From IMG/VR virus record IMGVR_UViG_3300043446_003773, positions 1 through 29,264 of that record: a stretch of 29,264 bases of DNA. One strand, 5' to 3'. Numbering within the stretch: position 1 is the first letter of the stretch; each line of letters opens with the position of its first letter. The notes beneath the pieces are model-generated. The model was not told where the DNA came from and ran no database searches. It was given only the letters and a program-made list of their open reading frames with translations. Position numbers and translations under genes: made by a program. Positions 8,439 through 18,400 of the stretch are shown piece by piece. Source of the DNA: a virus.

Positions 8439-10388
8439 CTAGACTTTTGCACCTTCAATTTTTGTTTTTAATGCGTCAATTTTTTGTTTCAATTCTGCAG
8501 CCAAATTAAATGCGTAATCAAATTTGTTGATTAGTGATCCTGTTAAATCGTACCGCGATCCGCTTCCTGAAATTATTGTATTTCTCAAACGAGTTGTTAA
8601 ACTATCCCACAACGTAGCCAACTCTTTAAGTTTTGGCAACACTTCCTCATTTTTAAAAGTTTTGATACTTTCACGTTCAGAATCAACTGCGTCCCACTCT
8701 GCCTGTGTGATGGTTTGTTGATTTTGCAATGCTGTGACTTTTGACTCCAATTCGCTAAGTCTTCTATAGTAAACGTTCAAATATTGATTGATCCAAGGTG
8801 TTGCCTTGTTGATATATTCTATAGCCCGGTCATTAGCAGGAGTGCCTCCGTAATCCGGCACAGGAACTTTGGGATCTCCTACCACCCGCGTGCTGGCCGC
8901 ATCCAGGGTTTCACGATTGACTGTGTCTGATTTGGGCACAGGAATATCTTGTTGTTTGAATTCTGTGGGTACTTTTGTGTTGACTAAATTCACAGCAAAG
9001 GCACCATCTCGCACTGCGCTGTTGAATGAGGCCTGCACTGATCCTGTGGCGTCTCCAGGTATGGGCAAACCTTTGACAAATGCTTCAGCACTGGGCAAAT
9101 CTTTTGCGGCATTTAACGACATACCAGCAATGCCTTGACTTGAAAGATTCTGCACAGGAATGCCCACAGCGCCAAGACCTGCCACACCTTTGGTCATGAG
9201 ATCTTGCTGTATTTGACTTTGCTTGCCAGGATTGGCCAAAAGGTCTGTGGCATTTTTTACACCATCTTTGCCGGTCCATATCGCAGGACTTTTTATTGTA
9301 TTACTAAACTGTGAAAAATCTGCATCAAACTTGGCCTTGGTTCCGGGTTTGACATAGCCCGCAGTTTCCAACTGACCTATGCTCAAACCAAACGCACCTA
9401 GACCTTTACTGTTGCTAATGTCGGAGAATAATTGGTTTGTCAAATTTTTTGCTTGTGCTAACACACCGTTTACTTCCGGCTTGCTCATTGGACCAATGCC
9501 ACTGACAGCACCTGCACCGGTTATGCTACTGCTGACTTTTGTAAAGTCAGCGGTGTTGATAGGATTGGTCACAGGAAAATTTGTGATAGCATTGTTAATG
9601 GTTTGTATGGAAGTGGCTGCGGTACTGCCTGGCACTATTGCGGCGCTTGACAAAGGTTTGCCTGGACCAACACCCGGTAGCGCAGACAGTGAACCAGATG
9701 CAGATGACACTGCTGGACCCACTGCGGCAGTCAGACCCGGAGTGATACCTGCCAATGATCCATTCAGTGCGCCACCAGCATCGCCCAGGCCTGGTGCGAT
9801 ACTGCCCACAACATTGGTCAAAGCACTGGTGCCTGCAGACAGGCCACCACTGGCAAATGCCGCGTCTACAGATGCTATGCGACCAGTGGCAAGATCAACT
9901 CCTGCTCCTGACAGTGCAGATGTAAATGAACCTAAACTGCCAGATACACCGCCTTGAGCCTGTTGCAATGCGGCCTGAGCACTGGCAAGACCGTCGGCTG
10001 CTTGCGACGCCGCTGACAAACTGTCTCCAGGTTTGAATCCCACAAGACTGCCTGTGTCTGCTTGTTTTTTAAAGATTGCAAAGGCCTGTTCTGCTGTGAG
10101 TCCAGGAGGTCCTTTTACTTTAAAAGTCGATGACGTACCCTGAGGATTTGGCACAGTTGAGCCTTCAGGAACAGGTCCTGCAGGAGCGTCTTGAGGCGGT
10201 CTTGGATATCCAATGCTGGTGAGACTGGGCAATCCACGACGTAGTCGTTCAGCATTGGTTCTATCCCAGGCGATGTAATCATCGCCCTTGTAGATAAGGT
10301 CTGCGTCTTTGACATTGGCAAATAGGCTGGACTCAAATTTGGCCGCCTGGGCTTTGAGGCTGTCAAGGTTAAATGTAAACTCAGCCAT
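8439..10388 (-). CDS. Ala/Gly/Ser-rich virion-associated protein of unknown function
   Basis: I do not recognise this 649-aa protein. The N-terminal 70 residues (MAEFTFNLDSLKAQAAKFES, then KGDDYIAWDRTNAERLRRGLPSL) look folded. Residues of roughly 110-430 are low complexity, dominated by Ala, Gly, Ser and Pro with repeated GAGVD/GLGDAGGAL-type segments. The C-terminal 120 residues are charged and predicted helical, with coiled-coil-like spacing (RRLSELESKVTALQNQ and LAAELKQKIDALKTKIEGAK). The gene sits between the gp5-like spike and gp25, one base after the spike stop (TAACATG), so it is probably a late structural or assembly protein of the hub region. A tape-measure role is unlikely, since that protein is usually longer and more helical. 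No signal peptide or membrane helix is evident. Confidence 0.8.
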   Translation of the reverse strand: MAEFTFNLDSLKAQAAKFESSLFANVKDADLIYKGDDYIAWDRTNAERLRRGLPSLTSIGYPRPPQDAPAGPVPEGSTVPNPQGTSSTFKVKGPPGLTAEQAFAIFKKQADTGSLVGFKPGDSLSAASQAADGLASAQAALQQAQGGVSGSLGSFTSALSGAGVDLATGRIASVDAAFASGGLSAGTSALTNVVGSIAPGLGDAGGALNGSLAGITPGLTAAVGPAVSSASGSLSALPGVGPGKPLSSAAIVPGSTAATSIQTINNAITNFPVTNPINTADFTKVSSSITGAGAVSGIGPMSKPEVNGVLAQAKNLTNQLFSDISNSKGLGAFGLSIGQLETAGYVKPGTKAKFDADFSQFSNTIKSPAIWTGKDGVKNATDLLANPGKQSQIQQDLMTKGVAGLGAVGIPVQNLSSQGIAGMSLNAAKDLPSAEAFVKGLPIPGDATGSVQASFNSAVRDGAFAVNLVNTKVPTEFKQQDIPVPKSDTVNRETLDAASTRVVGDPKVPVPDYGGTPANDRAIEYINKATPWINQYLNVYYRRLSELESKVTALQNQQTITQAEWDAVDSERESIKTFKNEEVLPKLKELATLWDSLTTRLRNTIISGSGSRYDLTGSLINKFDYAFNLAAELKQKIDALKTKIEGAKV

Positions 10389-10389
10389 G

Positions 10390-11913
10390 TTATTCTGCCT
10401 GTATTTCTATGCCTGGAGGCACAGGTTCTGCGCCCGGCGGCGGCGAAGGTTTGCCATCTTCGAACTCAACCTCCACGTCTACGCCTAGGTTATGATAGGG
10501 ATAGGGTTCGTGAGTTGGCGCACGATTTACTATGCTTTCTAGGCCGTCATATCTTACCACCCAACCAAGACTGGTGTCCCATTCAGTGTCATCCAACACA
10601 GTTGTGGTCAATGGTTGAGGATTGGTCACTGTGCCGGCTGCTGGACCATTGAGATCAATGCCTCCTGCTTGCAAGGCCAATGCTGATCCTGCGCCCCAAG
10701 ATCCACTGGCACTGTTCAGTGTCAGTGTACCATCTGATTTGACTCCTATGGTGTTTTTGCTGTACAAAGTTATGTCTTCTTGTGCTTGCACACTCATGAA
10801 AGTGTCAGTTTCCAACTGCATGTCTTCTTGACTTTTGATTTTCATATACCTTCCGGCAAACATGTTGATATCACGGTCTGCATGCAGGTTGATGTCGCCT
10901 TTGGTGCGTACATTGACAGAATTGGTAGCATACACATCCACAGTACCTTCTACCCCAAGTTCAATCCAGGTTTGGCCATTGGCATGGATAATGTAAAAAA
11001 AGTTTCCAGTGTCACTCATGGTGATTTGATGACCTTTTGATGTGCGCAATCTCAACAGAGCATTGTTGCCTTCAAGGTCGCCGTCGTCCATCACAAGACT
11101 ATGACCGCCCACACGGCCAATTACTTTGGCGTCTCCAGGCTTGATTTCTCCGGCATTGAGTTTGGCATTGATATCATTGGGTTTCATGCCGCCTTGATAA
11201 ATGGCTGTGCCTGGAGTACTGATTCCAAACACAGCACTGGGCGTTTCACGTTGACTGCTGGAATTGATAGGGCCGCGCTCGTTGTCTGTGATCAGACCTT
11301 GTTGAAGCATGGACTGTGCTACCACACTTTGTACTGGTTTTGTGCCTTCATAAAATCGCGGATCATTGAACAGTTCATTGTTGTTGAGGTTGATCTCAGT
11401 CACAGGTAAACGTGTGGCATCTGTAAAATATGCCTGTTGATTTTTATTCTGCACTTTGGCTTGCGATTTGGTCACTGCGCCAAGACCTGGTACCATGCGA
11501 CCTGTGCCTTGTTCAGGCACCACGCCAATGTAGTAACCTTGTGAACGGTCGCCGTTGACAAAAATACAAATCACAGTGACGCCTACATCAGGTGGCGTGA
11601 ACCACATGCCATAACTGGTTGGATTGCCAGGATAACTGCCTACATCAAGTGTGGCTCCGTTGGTTGTGGTTTTTGGTGTATTGCCATAAAACGGTGGCAT
11701 ATAACTCACTGTGGTCCATTTGGAGTCGTTTTCCATACCACCTTCGCCGCCATCAGCAAATGCTTCAATGTACACACGCAAACGGCCACTACGAGTAGGA
11801 TCCACGGTGCTCATGACCACACCAGTAAACGGTCCAAATTCTGAAGGCACTCCGCCGCGGTCTAGTTTGTAATTGCCCGGGCGTCCTCTACTGCGTTGTA
11901 CGTTGTCTACCAT
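10390..11913 (-). CDS. 5: gp5-like baseplate spike protein (OB-fold plus beta-helix, no lysozyme domain)
   Basis: The 507-aa protein opens with an OB-fold typical of gp5/VgrG/gpV proteins: FGPFTGVVMSTVDPTRSGRL at about 26-45, then RVYIEAF, and MWFTPPDVGVTVICIFVNGD near 103-122. The C-terminal part has GHSLVMDDGD, SKGHQITMSDTGN and then short alternating segments (DINLHADRDINMFAGRYMKI, EDITLYSKNTIGVKSDGTLT) that fit a triple-stranded beta-helix spike. The protein should trimerise at the centre of the baseplate and puncture the outer membrane. The region between OB-fold and helix (about 150-270) shows no T4-lysozyme-like sequence, unlike T4 gp5. The start is preceded by AAGGAACACACATG, a good ribosome-binding site about seven bases from the ATG. 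Confidence 0.85.
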   Translation of the reverse strand: MVDNVQRSRGRPGNYKLDRGGVPSEFGPFTGVVMSTVDPTRSGRLRVYIEAFADGGEGGMENDSKWTTVSYMPPFYGNTPKTTTNGATLDVGSYPGNPTSYGMWFTPPDVGVTVICIFVNGDRSQGYYIGVVPEQGTGRMVPGLGAVTKSQAKVQNKNQQAYFTDATRLPVTEINLNNNELFNDPRFYEGTKPVQSVVAQSMLQQGLITDNERGPINSSSQRETPSAVFGISTPGTAIYQGGMKPNDINAKLNAGEIKPGDAKVIGRVGGHSLVMDDGDLEGNNALLRLRTSKGHQITMSDTGNFFYIIHANGQTWIELGVEGTVDVYATNSVNVRTKGDINLHADRDINMFAGRYMKIKSQEDMQLETDTFMSVQAQEDITLYSKNTIGVKSDGTLTLNSASGSWGAGSALALQAGGIDLNGPAAGTVTNPQPLTTTVLDDTEWDTSLGWVVRYDGLESIVNRAPTHEPYPYHNLGVDVEVEFEDGKPSPPPGAEPVPPGIEIQAE

Positions 11914-11922
11914 GTGTGTTCC

Positions 11923-14900
11923 TTAATAGTCTACTGCTATGATTTGATTGCCAGGATTTGTTACGCTGTCAGGATTGTTGGCATTGGCCGCACCATTTGG
12001 TAATCTATTGGCAGGAGCCCCTGTTCTTGTGGCCACTGCTTGCCCATTGCTGGTAACTGGACTGCCGCCTGCGTTGGCTGCAAAACTGTCTCTGGCTGCT
12101 TGCAATGCGGCATCAGGTGTGGCACCACTTCTTCTGGCAGCAATATAGGCCTGACTGCCTGTCAATTGTGTCAAGGTTGGTTCGCCTATTACCTTGGGAG
12201 GATTGAGTATTTGTTGCACTCCTTGGGCCAAAGATGACGTTGGGGCAGGGTCAGTGACCGACGAACGAGGTGGAATGAACCGGTCTACCCTACGCGGATC
12301 ATTCTCTGCAAATTTTGCACTTCTTCCTGGCGAACCAGTGCCAGTGCCAGTGCCAGTGCCTGTTCTGGCCTTGTCGGGATTTTCATCAACCGGCGCCTTA
12401 GTGGAATTCGTACCAGAAGGCAAGGGAAATAGATACAAACTGCCGTCTAAAGTTTGTTCAAATGAGCCGCCTTTGAATTCACTGGTGACCTTGGTAGCAA
12501 TGTACACTCGACTCTGCAAGGGCTTTTTGTCTGGGCCTTTTTGTTTGACATAAGGATCCGCCACACCAGTGGCAAGATCATAATCTTCTGGGCGTTGCCA
12601 CAGCATTTCAAACAAGATATCTTGACTGTCAAAACTGATTGAACCGTCGGCTTCAAATCCTGTTCTGGCTGCTGGATACACAGTGGAGGCATCAACTGGT
12701 TTGAACTGACTACCTTGCATGATCCAGGCCGGGTCGCCGATGATTCGTACCTTGGCAGCGGCCAGGTCGCTGGGATTGTAGAGTATTTCGGCAGCATTGG
12801 CATTGCCTTCAAGTTCTTTGCCTTCGGCACCGAAGTTGCTGGCATCACTGCGAGGACTGTAGTTGTATTTCACAAGGTCAGCCATGCTACTGGTATATCT
12901 TTTGGATATTTTGTTGGTGATACTGGTACCAGGTCCGTTGCCACTTAGTGTGGACACAAACATGGTGTTAAGTGTTTCTTGGTAGTCTTTGACTGCGGTG
13001 TTTTGACCTGTAAACCAAAAAGGATAACTTTTGTGTACCCCACTGAATTTTGTAATGGGAAAATACTGGCTGTTCAAATTCTTCACAAGGTAAGGACTCA
13101 CAGTGTATTTGATTTTGTAAGCATAATCATTGCGATTGCTGTCAAAATCCTTGCGCTCGCAACTCATGCTGATGGTAAACCAAGTTACGTTTTTGGTTGT
13201 TTGCTGATTGAGTTCTTGATTGCCGTCTGCATCTTCTATCACAAGTTTCTGTTTGCTGATATAACTGGAATTGCGTATTACCATTTCGATCACTTGCAAA
13301 ATCTGTTGACCAGCAGTGATACTAAAACTTCTGTTTAGATAATCAACTTTTGTAGTGGCTGGGTTAAGGCCACTGGGATCTTTGGTCACAGGAAGTGCAT
13401 TGGGGGACTGTTTTTTGTCTACTTTCTTGTTGGGCAACTGTATCTTGGCATCACTGATGTCGGCAGCACTGGCCAGGCCGGGTATGCCCACAAACTCAAT
13501 TGAGTATTCATCAGCCACAAGATAGGTGCCTCTTTTGACCAATTCCTGTTGATAATCATTCATGGCTCCCATGAGACCTTGTGTGATAACTTTCTTGGGA
13601 CTAGGTGCTGCCGCTGTAGTAGGAGGAGCCTTACTTGAAGATTCGCCGCCTGATGTTGGTTGTGCATCAGTTCGTCTTGAATCATTGGCATTGCCGCGGC
13701 CTGCTCCGGCTGTAGTTGCTTGACCTGGGTTGGCACTGGGTGCTGTGCCTGTTGAATACTTGGCGTCGCCGCCCAGCAAACCAGCCACAGTACTGTCCAC
13801 CAACTGCACATCATAGGGAATGGTGCCGCGACTTGATCCGCCGCCGATATTTTGACCCACAGGAGCACCTTCAAAATCATAACTCACAGTTTTGGTGCCA
13901 ATACTCCAGTTGACCTTGCTGATGATAAAAGGTATGAATTTTTCCACCACAGCCGCTGGATCGCTGGTGTTCACTGGCGAGTCAAGTCCGCCCTTGACTG
14001 GGTAAACAATGTTGCCACTTTCATCATAGCCGTAAAATCTCAACACCATGAGATAGGTGGCAGCAGTGTAGTTGACTTTGCCATCAGCACCGCGGGGTTC
14101 AAAGTTGGCCACTGCTTCATACATTCTGTCCAGCAGGGTTATACCTTGAGGTTCAACCACAGTGAATTTGAGATTTGTGGCCAGGTGCGCGGCACCGGTG
14201 CCTTTGCCCGCACATTGTGTTTCTACAATCACAGAATCTATGTAAAAGTCATTGGGCATGAAAGGACTGCGATTGGCCGGAGCATAATTGGTAGTGGCAG
14301 TTCTGGCAGCATTGGGATCAAACACACTTTCTTCACCGGCGCCGCCGCTGCCGCCATTGATAACTGGAGGTCTAATAACGCCATCACTAACGCCTGCACC
14401 GCCTGATTGAAACAACAAATAATAACCGTCAATTTTTTTGTCTTTGGAGTTCAACAATTTGTTGTATTGAGCCTGGGTCATTAGATATACCGAGGCTGAC
14501 CAAGCATAGTTATTGTAGCGATCCAAAATGTTAGGCTGTGGTGTTACTGTTATGGGATTGGCGTCCGCGGCATTTACAGTAGTGGTGGTTGTGGTTCGAC
14601 TGGGTTTGGCTGCATCATCTCTGGTGGGTGTACCAGGATTGGTGGTCAAATTTACACCGCCAGGAACACCAGTGGCCACTGGATTGGTGGATTGAGCATA
14701 GCCATTGGTGGCCTGCGTTTGTTCAGTGGTGCGTGTGGTGTCGTCCAGCCCTTGATCACCTCCGTTGTCGGAAGTCACAGGAGGTTCTGCATTGCTTGGT
14801 GTGGCAGTGTCTGGAGGTGGCACCACGCGACCGCGATCGTCAACTTGGGCCGCAGCAGGTGCATTGGGACCTTGTGGTGCATCATCTTTTGCAGCCTGGC

Positions 14901-15189
14901 TGGCCGTGGCAGGTGGTGGTGGCTGTACTTGTGTGGCCTGTTGATTCTGCGCTTGCAGGCGATCAATTTCTGAAACAATTTCGCCCAGTCGAATTTGCAC
15001 CTGCCCTATTTGATCATCAATTTTTTCAACTTCGGCTCGTAATGCCTTGGCACCTTCTTTGTCGCCACCTTGATACTGTGTTCGGGCCTTGGCTCTGAGA
15101 GCGTCACTTTCATTGCGAAGGCGTTCTTGCTCTACCAGTAATGCCTGGCGTTCACTTTGCAGTTTATCAATTTGTTCTTGGTTGGCCAT
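11923..15189 (-). CDS. Large baseplate hub-like structural protein with N-terminal coiled coil
   Basis: The 1088-aa protein starts with a strongly charged coiled coil (residues about 3-85: QEQIDKLQSERQALLVEQER onward), then a Pro/Thr/Ala/Gln-rich linker to about 215, then folded regions from about 225 (YNNYAWSASVYLMTQAQYNK). The C-terminal folded part contains KVRIIGDPAWIMQGSQF and ILFEMLWQRPEDYDL, then TSEFKGGSFEQTLDGSLYLF. These resemble, in my recollection, hub or spike-adapter proteins of long-tailed phages. A Thr/Gly-rich tail follows. The neighbour downstream is the gp5-like spike, so a gp27-like hub role is a reasonable inference but not proven. One ESVFDPNAA motif (residues 287-295) matches the repeats of the 1210-aa protein two genes upstream in the operon. 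It starts three bases after the gp53 stop. Confidence 0.8.
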   Translation of the reverse strand: MANQEQIDKLQSERQALLVEQERLRNESDALRAKARTQYQGGDKEGAKALRAEVEKIDDQIGQVQIRLGEIVSEIDRLQAQNQQATQVQPPPPATASQAAKDDAPQGPNAPAAAQVDDRGRVVPPPDTATPSNAEPPVTSDNGGDQGLDDTTRTTEQTQATNGYAQSTNPVATGVPGGVNLTTNPGTPTRDDAAKPSRTTTTTTVNAADANPITVTPQPNILDRYNNYAWSASVYLMTQAQYNKLLNSKDKKIDGYYLLFQSGGAGVSDGVIRPPVINGGSGGAGEESVFDPNAARTATTNYAPANRSPFMPNDFYIDSVIVETQCAGKGTGAAHLATNLKFTVVEPQGITLLDRMYEAVANFEPRGADGKVNYTAATYLMVLRFYGYDESGNIVYPVKGGLDSPVNTSDPAAVVEKFIPFIISKVNWSIGTKTVSYDFEGAPVGQNIGGGSSRGTIPYDVQLVDSTVAGLLGGDAKYSTGTAPSANPGQATTAGAGRGNANDSRRTDAQPTSGGESSSKAPPTTAAAPSPKKVITQGLMGAMNDYQQELVKRGTYLVADEYSIEFVGIPGLASAADISDAKIQLPNKKVDKKQSPNALPVTKDPSGLNPATTKVDYLNRSFSITAGQQILQVIEMVIRNSSYISKQKLVIEDADGNQELNQQTTKNVTWFTISMSCERKDFDSNRNDYAYKIKYTVSPYLVKNLNSQYFPITKFSGVHKSYPFWFTGQNTAVKDYQETLNTMFVSTLSGNGPGTSITNKISKRYTSSMADLVKYNYSPRSDASNFGAEGKELEGNANAAEILYNPSDLAAAKVRIIGDPAWIMQGSQFKPVDASTVYPAARTGFEADGSISFDSQDILFEMLWQRPEDYDLATGVADPYVKQKGPDKKPLQSRVYIATKVTSEFKGGSFEQTLDGSLYLFPLPSGTNSTKAPVDENPDKARTGTGTGTGTGSPGRSAKFAENDPRRVDRFIPPRSSVTDPAPTSSLAQGVQQILNPPKVIGEPTLTQLTGSQAYIAARRSGATPDAALQAARDSFAANAGGSPVTSNGQAVATRTGAPANRLPNGAANANNPDSVTNPGNQIIAVDY
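12335..12358 (-). repeat. Hexanucleotide tandem repeat (CCAGTG)x4
   Basis: Four perfect copies of CCAGTG on the plus strand encode an alternating Gly-Thr tract (GTGTGTGTG) in the C-terminal linker of the 1088-aa hub-like protein. Loss or gain of a unit changes linker length by two residues and keeps the frame. Confidence 0.9.
14314..14331 (-). repeat. Single ESVFDP motif within the hub-like protein
   Basis: These 18 bases encode ESVFDP at residues 287-292, followed by NAA. The same motif is repeated in the 1210-aa protein at 15492-19124, where one copy also reads VFDPNAA. The sharing suggests a common binding partner or a common origin of the linker. Confidence 0.8.
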
Positions 15190-15192
15190 GGT

Positions 15193-15492
15193 TTAGAATC
15201 CCAACGCTGTTTTGAGTGTGGTCATTTTGGGCAAATATATCAAGGTGCCTACTGCAAAATCCATGGGCGGTGCTTGCAGAGTATTGGGGTTGCGTTGATA
15301 GAATACCCACCATAGGCTAGGATCTCCATAAAGGTCAAATGCCAACAGGTCTGGGCGATATTGATAAGTGGTGTTGATGGTAAAACTGATGTCGTCAGTT
15401 TCTTTTGGTATGGGTCTGTTGACCATAACGTCAAGAAAAAACTGACTATAGCCTGTTTCAAAGTAAGGACTTGTTGACGTGTAGTTGGCCAT
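15193..15492 (-). CDS. 53: Baseplate wedge protein gp53
   Basis: The 99-aa protein matches the gp53 family: an N-terminal TSPYFETGYSQFFLDVMVNR segment, a TTYQYRPDLLAFDLYGDPSL core, and WWVFYQRNPNTLQAPPMDFA followed by GTLIYLP. The last part corresponds to the LysM-like domain by which gp53 clips neighbouring wedges together. T4 gp53 is about twice as long, so this looks like a minimal version with the conserved core only. A GGAGG ribosome-binding site lies 11 bases upstream inside the end of the preceding gene, and the ATG overlaps its TAA by one base (TAATG), implying coupled translation. Confidence 0.88.
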   Translation of the reverse strand: MANYTSTSPYFETGYSQFFLDVMVNRPIPKETDDISFTINTTYQYRPDLLAFDLYGDPSLWWVFYQRNPNTLQAPPMDFAVGTLIYLPKMTTLKTALGF

Positions 15493-18400
15493 TACCAGAA
15501 TCCTCCTTTGAGTAGGTCACCATTGGCAAAGCCTTGGAGGCTGAATTGCTTGCTGATTTGAGCACGAGTTTGTGCAGGTATAAGTGTAATATCAATTTCC
15601 ATTTTTGTAGGCACATAACTGGCCGGTGTGTTGTTGGTCACACTGCCCACAACAGTATTTGGTGCCGGCGTCTGTGGCTGAGCACCTTTGGGCAACAGCG
15701 CATTGATCAATCTATTCAATCCGGCAAGGTTACCGCCTGCGGGCAAACTGGCTCCTGATGGGTTGTAACGATTGGCCAAATTTAAACCAAAGTTGTTGGG
15801 ATTGGTTGTTCTTATGTAGTCTACATCGTTGGGCAAGGTGTAATTAAACGAACTAATTACCACAGGATGATCTGAGAATTGGAATTCGCCAAAACCGTTC
15901 AGCAAACACACAGGCGGAGGAGTGCCGCGCTGTGGATCTTGTCCGTAAAACATTTTGGTGGCTGATCTAAAGAAATGTATCACAGCCAAGAGATAATTGG
16001 CTTCTGTGGTATTTTGCGCTGTAAATGTGCCACGAATCTGAATGTCGCCCACTCTAGAGTTTTTGTAAAACAAACCACGATAGTTTGAATGCACCAAATC
16101 ATACTGTTCATAATTGGCTGTGTACTGTGTGGAGATAGTTGGTGTGTAAGGAAATATCACACCATCTGTGCCCGAGCCGGCTCTCAAAGGCGCCAGTATT
16201 CCTGGATTTTCAGCGTTGTACAAATACTTGGCTCCGGGTGCTAGACTCAGTCTCACACGCCAGTCAGTGTTGCCCGGCTGTTTGTAGCGTGCCTGAATTG
16301 TGGCTTGCTTCTGAGCCAGTGCTTTGGTAGCGGCTTCCTGCGATCCTTTTTCCTGTGCCGCAAAGGCAGCATCGGTTCCAAATTCCGATCCCTGGGCGGT
16401 TGTGCCACCACCGCCCACACCAGCGTCTTCATCAGGATTTAAGGCATAGGGTTCTTCTTGTGGAGGACCATCCGGTTCAGCGCCGGGGGGTAGTTCTAGT
16501 CCGCCTTGATTGGCATCAACTGCATCGGGGTTGAATACTGACTCTTCTCCGGCGTTGAAGGTTTGGCCAGGATCAAATACATTTTCTCCAGGATCCACGC
16601 CTGGTTCAACATCAGTGGCTTGTTCGGCCAGTACACGTCGTTCTTCGGCCTGGCGCTCTTCGGCCTGAGCCACTTCTTCATCAGACAGCACAGGCACATC
16701 TTCGGCTGTAAGTTCGGCTGGTTGTTCGTTGTCCAGTGCCTGTTGTGCTTCAAATCTTGCTTGCTCAAATGGATCAGAGTTGGGGTCAACATTGGCCGGA
16801 TCGAACACACTTTCTTCGTTGGCGTTGAATGTTTGTCCTGGATCGAATACATTTTCACCCACATCTTGTGTTGGATCAAACACTGACTCTTCGGTAGCAG
16901 GACCGTTGTAGGTTTGCCCTGGATCAAATACATTTTCTCCCACATCTTGAGTAGGATCAAACACACTTTCCATTTGCGGCTGACCAACCCCAGGATCAAA
17001 TACATTTTCTTGTATGCCTGGATCAGTCAAAGCACTGACTTCAGTGGGTGACTGTCCGTCGCCTTCGTTGCCACCGCCTGCCGCATACACATTGGCATTT
17101 TGTTCAATGATGTTTTGTTGAATTGCCGAATTTTCTGTGGCTGTTTGAATATAATCTTGTTGTTGCGCATTGTTGTCCAACAACTCGGCTCGTCTAGCAT
17201 CTGAAATATTGGGATCAGCCAGTTCAGCATTGTTTGCTTCTATAATTTTTTCAGCATTGGCAATGCCTGCGTTGTTTTGCTCAATGGCCGCATAGCCTTT
17301 GTCAATGTTCAACAATGCTTGATTTTGCGTTCCTGGATAAAGTTTGGCAGCGTCTGCAGCCAATTCTCGATCCTGTTGTTGTACCTGTGCAGTGGTGGGC
17401 CCTCCAACATCAACTGCCGCGGGATCAAACACGCTTTCACCATTGGCATTAAAAGTTTGTCCTGGATTGAAAACATTTTCGCCCGCGTCTTGACGTGGGT
17501 CAAACACAGATTCACCAGTGGCAGGTCCATTGTAGGTTTGACCTGGATCAAACACATGTTCGCCGGGGTCTTGACGTGGATCAAACACTGACTCTTGTGC
17601 ATTATTTGCATTGCCATCATATCCTGCATAGTATGGTTGGCCAGTTTCTTCGTTGATCTTGAAACCCGACTGTAGATTTCCCTCATCATCGTAGGCGGGA
17701 AACTGACTGGGATCGCTGGCAGGATTGACCGCTGTGTCTTTTGTTGCTGGTCCTACACCTTTGTAATAGGTTTGACCAGTTTCTTCATTGATAGCAAATC
17801 CTGGTTGTAGATTTCCCTCATCATCATAGGCAGGAAACTGACTGGGATCGCTGGCAGGATTCACAGCAGGTTGAGTGGCCCCAGGTCCAGTTGGGGCAAC
17901 AGCGGCAGCCGAAGCAGCCACACTTGACCCTGTGGTGGCAGCCACAGGCGAGGCAGTGGGCTTGCCGCCAAACAAGCCGCCCACTGTGGAAGAAAAATTT
18001 GTAAACAATGAACTCAGGCCCGAACCACCTCCAGTGCCTCCGCCCAGGAAATTGCCAAACAAACTTTGTATTGTGCCCAGGGCATTGTCAATGCTGGGAA
18101 AACCTGTGTTGAGTTTGCCGAACCCACTGAGAATATTGCTGAACGATCCTGGCAATTGTGGTAAACCCAGTGCAGACTGTGGCCCATTGAATAGTGCTGC
18201 CGTTGCTACATCGGGATTAGGTGTTGCGGCATTGGGATCAAAAACATTTTCTCCTACGTCTTGGCGTGGATCAAACACAGATTCATTTTGTGGTGGCCCT
18301 ACTTCTTCCCTGCCATAGGGACTATAAACTGATTCTTGAACTGTTGTGTTTGTTGCATCAGTTTGAGACACCACTCGTGTTTGGCCGCTCAGTTGTATTT

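Noticed and set aside
9379-9957. Plus-strand open frame of 192 codons opposite the 649-aa gene
   Set aside because: It mirrors the Ala/Gly-rich coding strand, is Pro/Ala-rich as an antisense artefact, and has no ribosome-binding site or operon context.
14589-15098. Plus-strand open frame of 169 codons, Trp/His/Val-rich, opposite the hub-like gene
   Set aside because: The odd composition is the complement of Gln/Thr/Pro-rich coding sequence; it lies fully within a well supported gene.
16496-17005. Minus-strand 169-codon frame in the repeat region
   Set aside because: It is an alternative frame of the ESVFDP repeats; the main frame covers the same DNA with a coherent 1210-aa protein.
16527-17595. 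CRISPR-like array
   Set aside because: The repeats are in-frame coding repeats of unequal spacing, with related rather than unique spacers.
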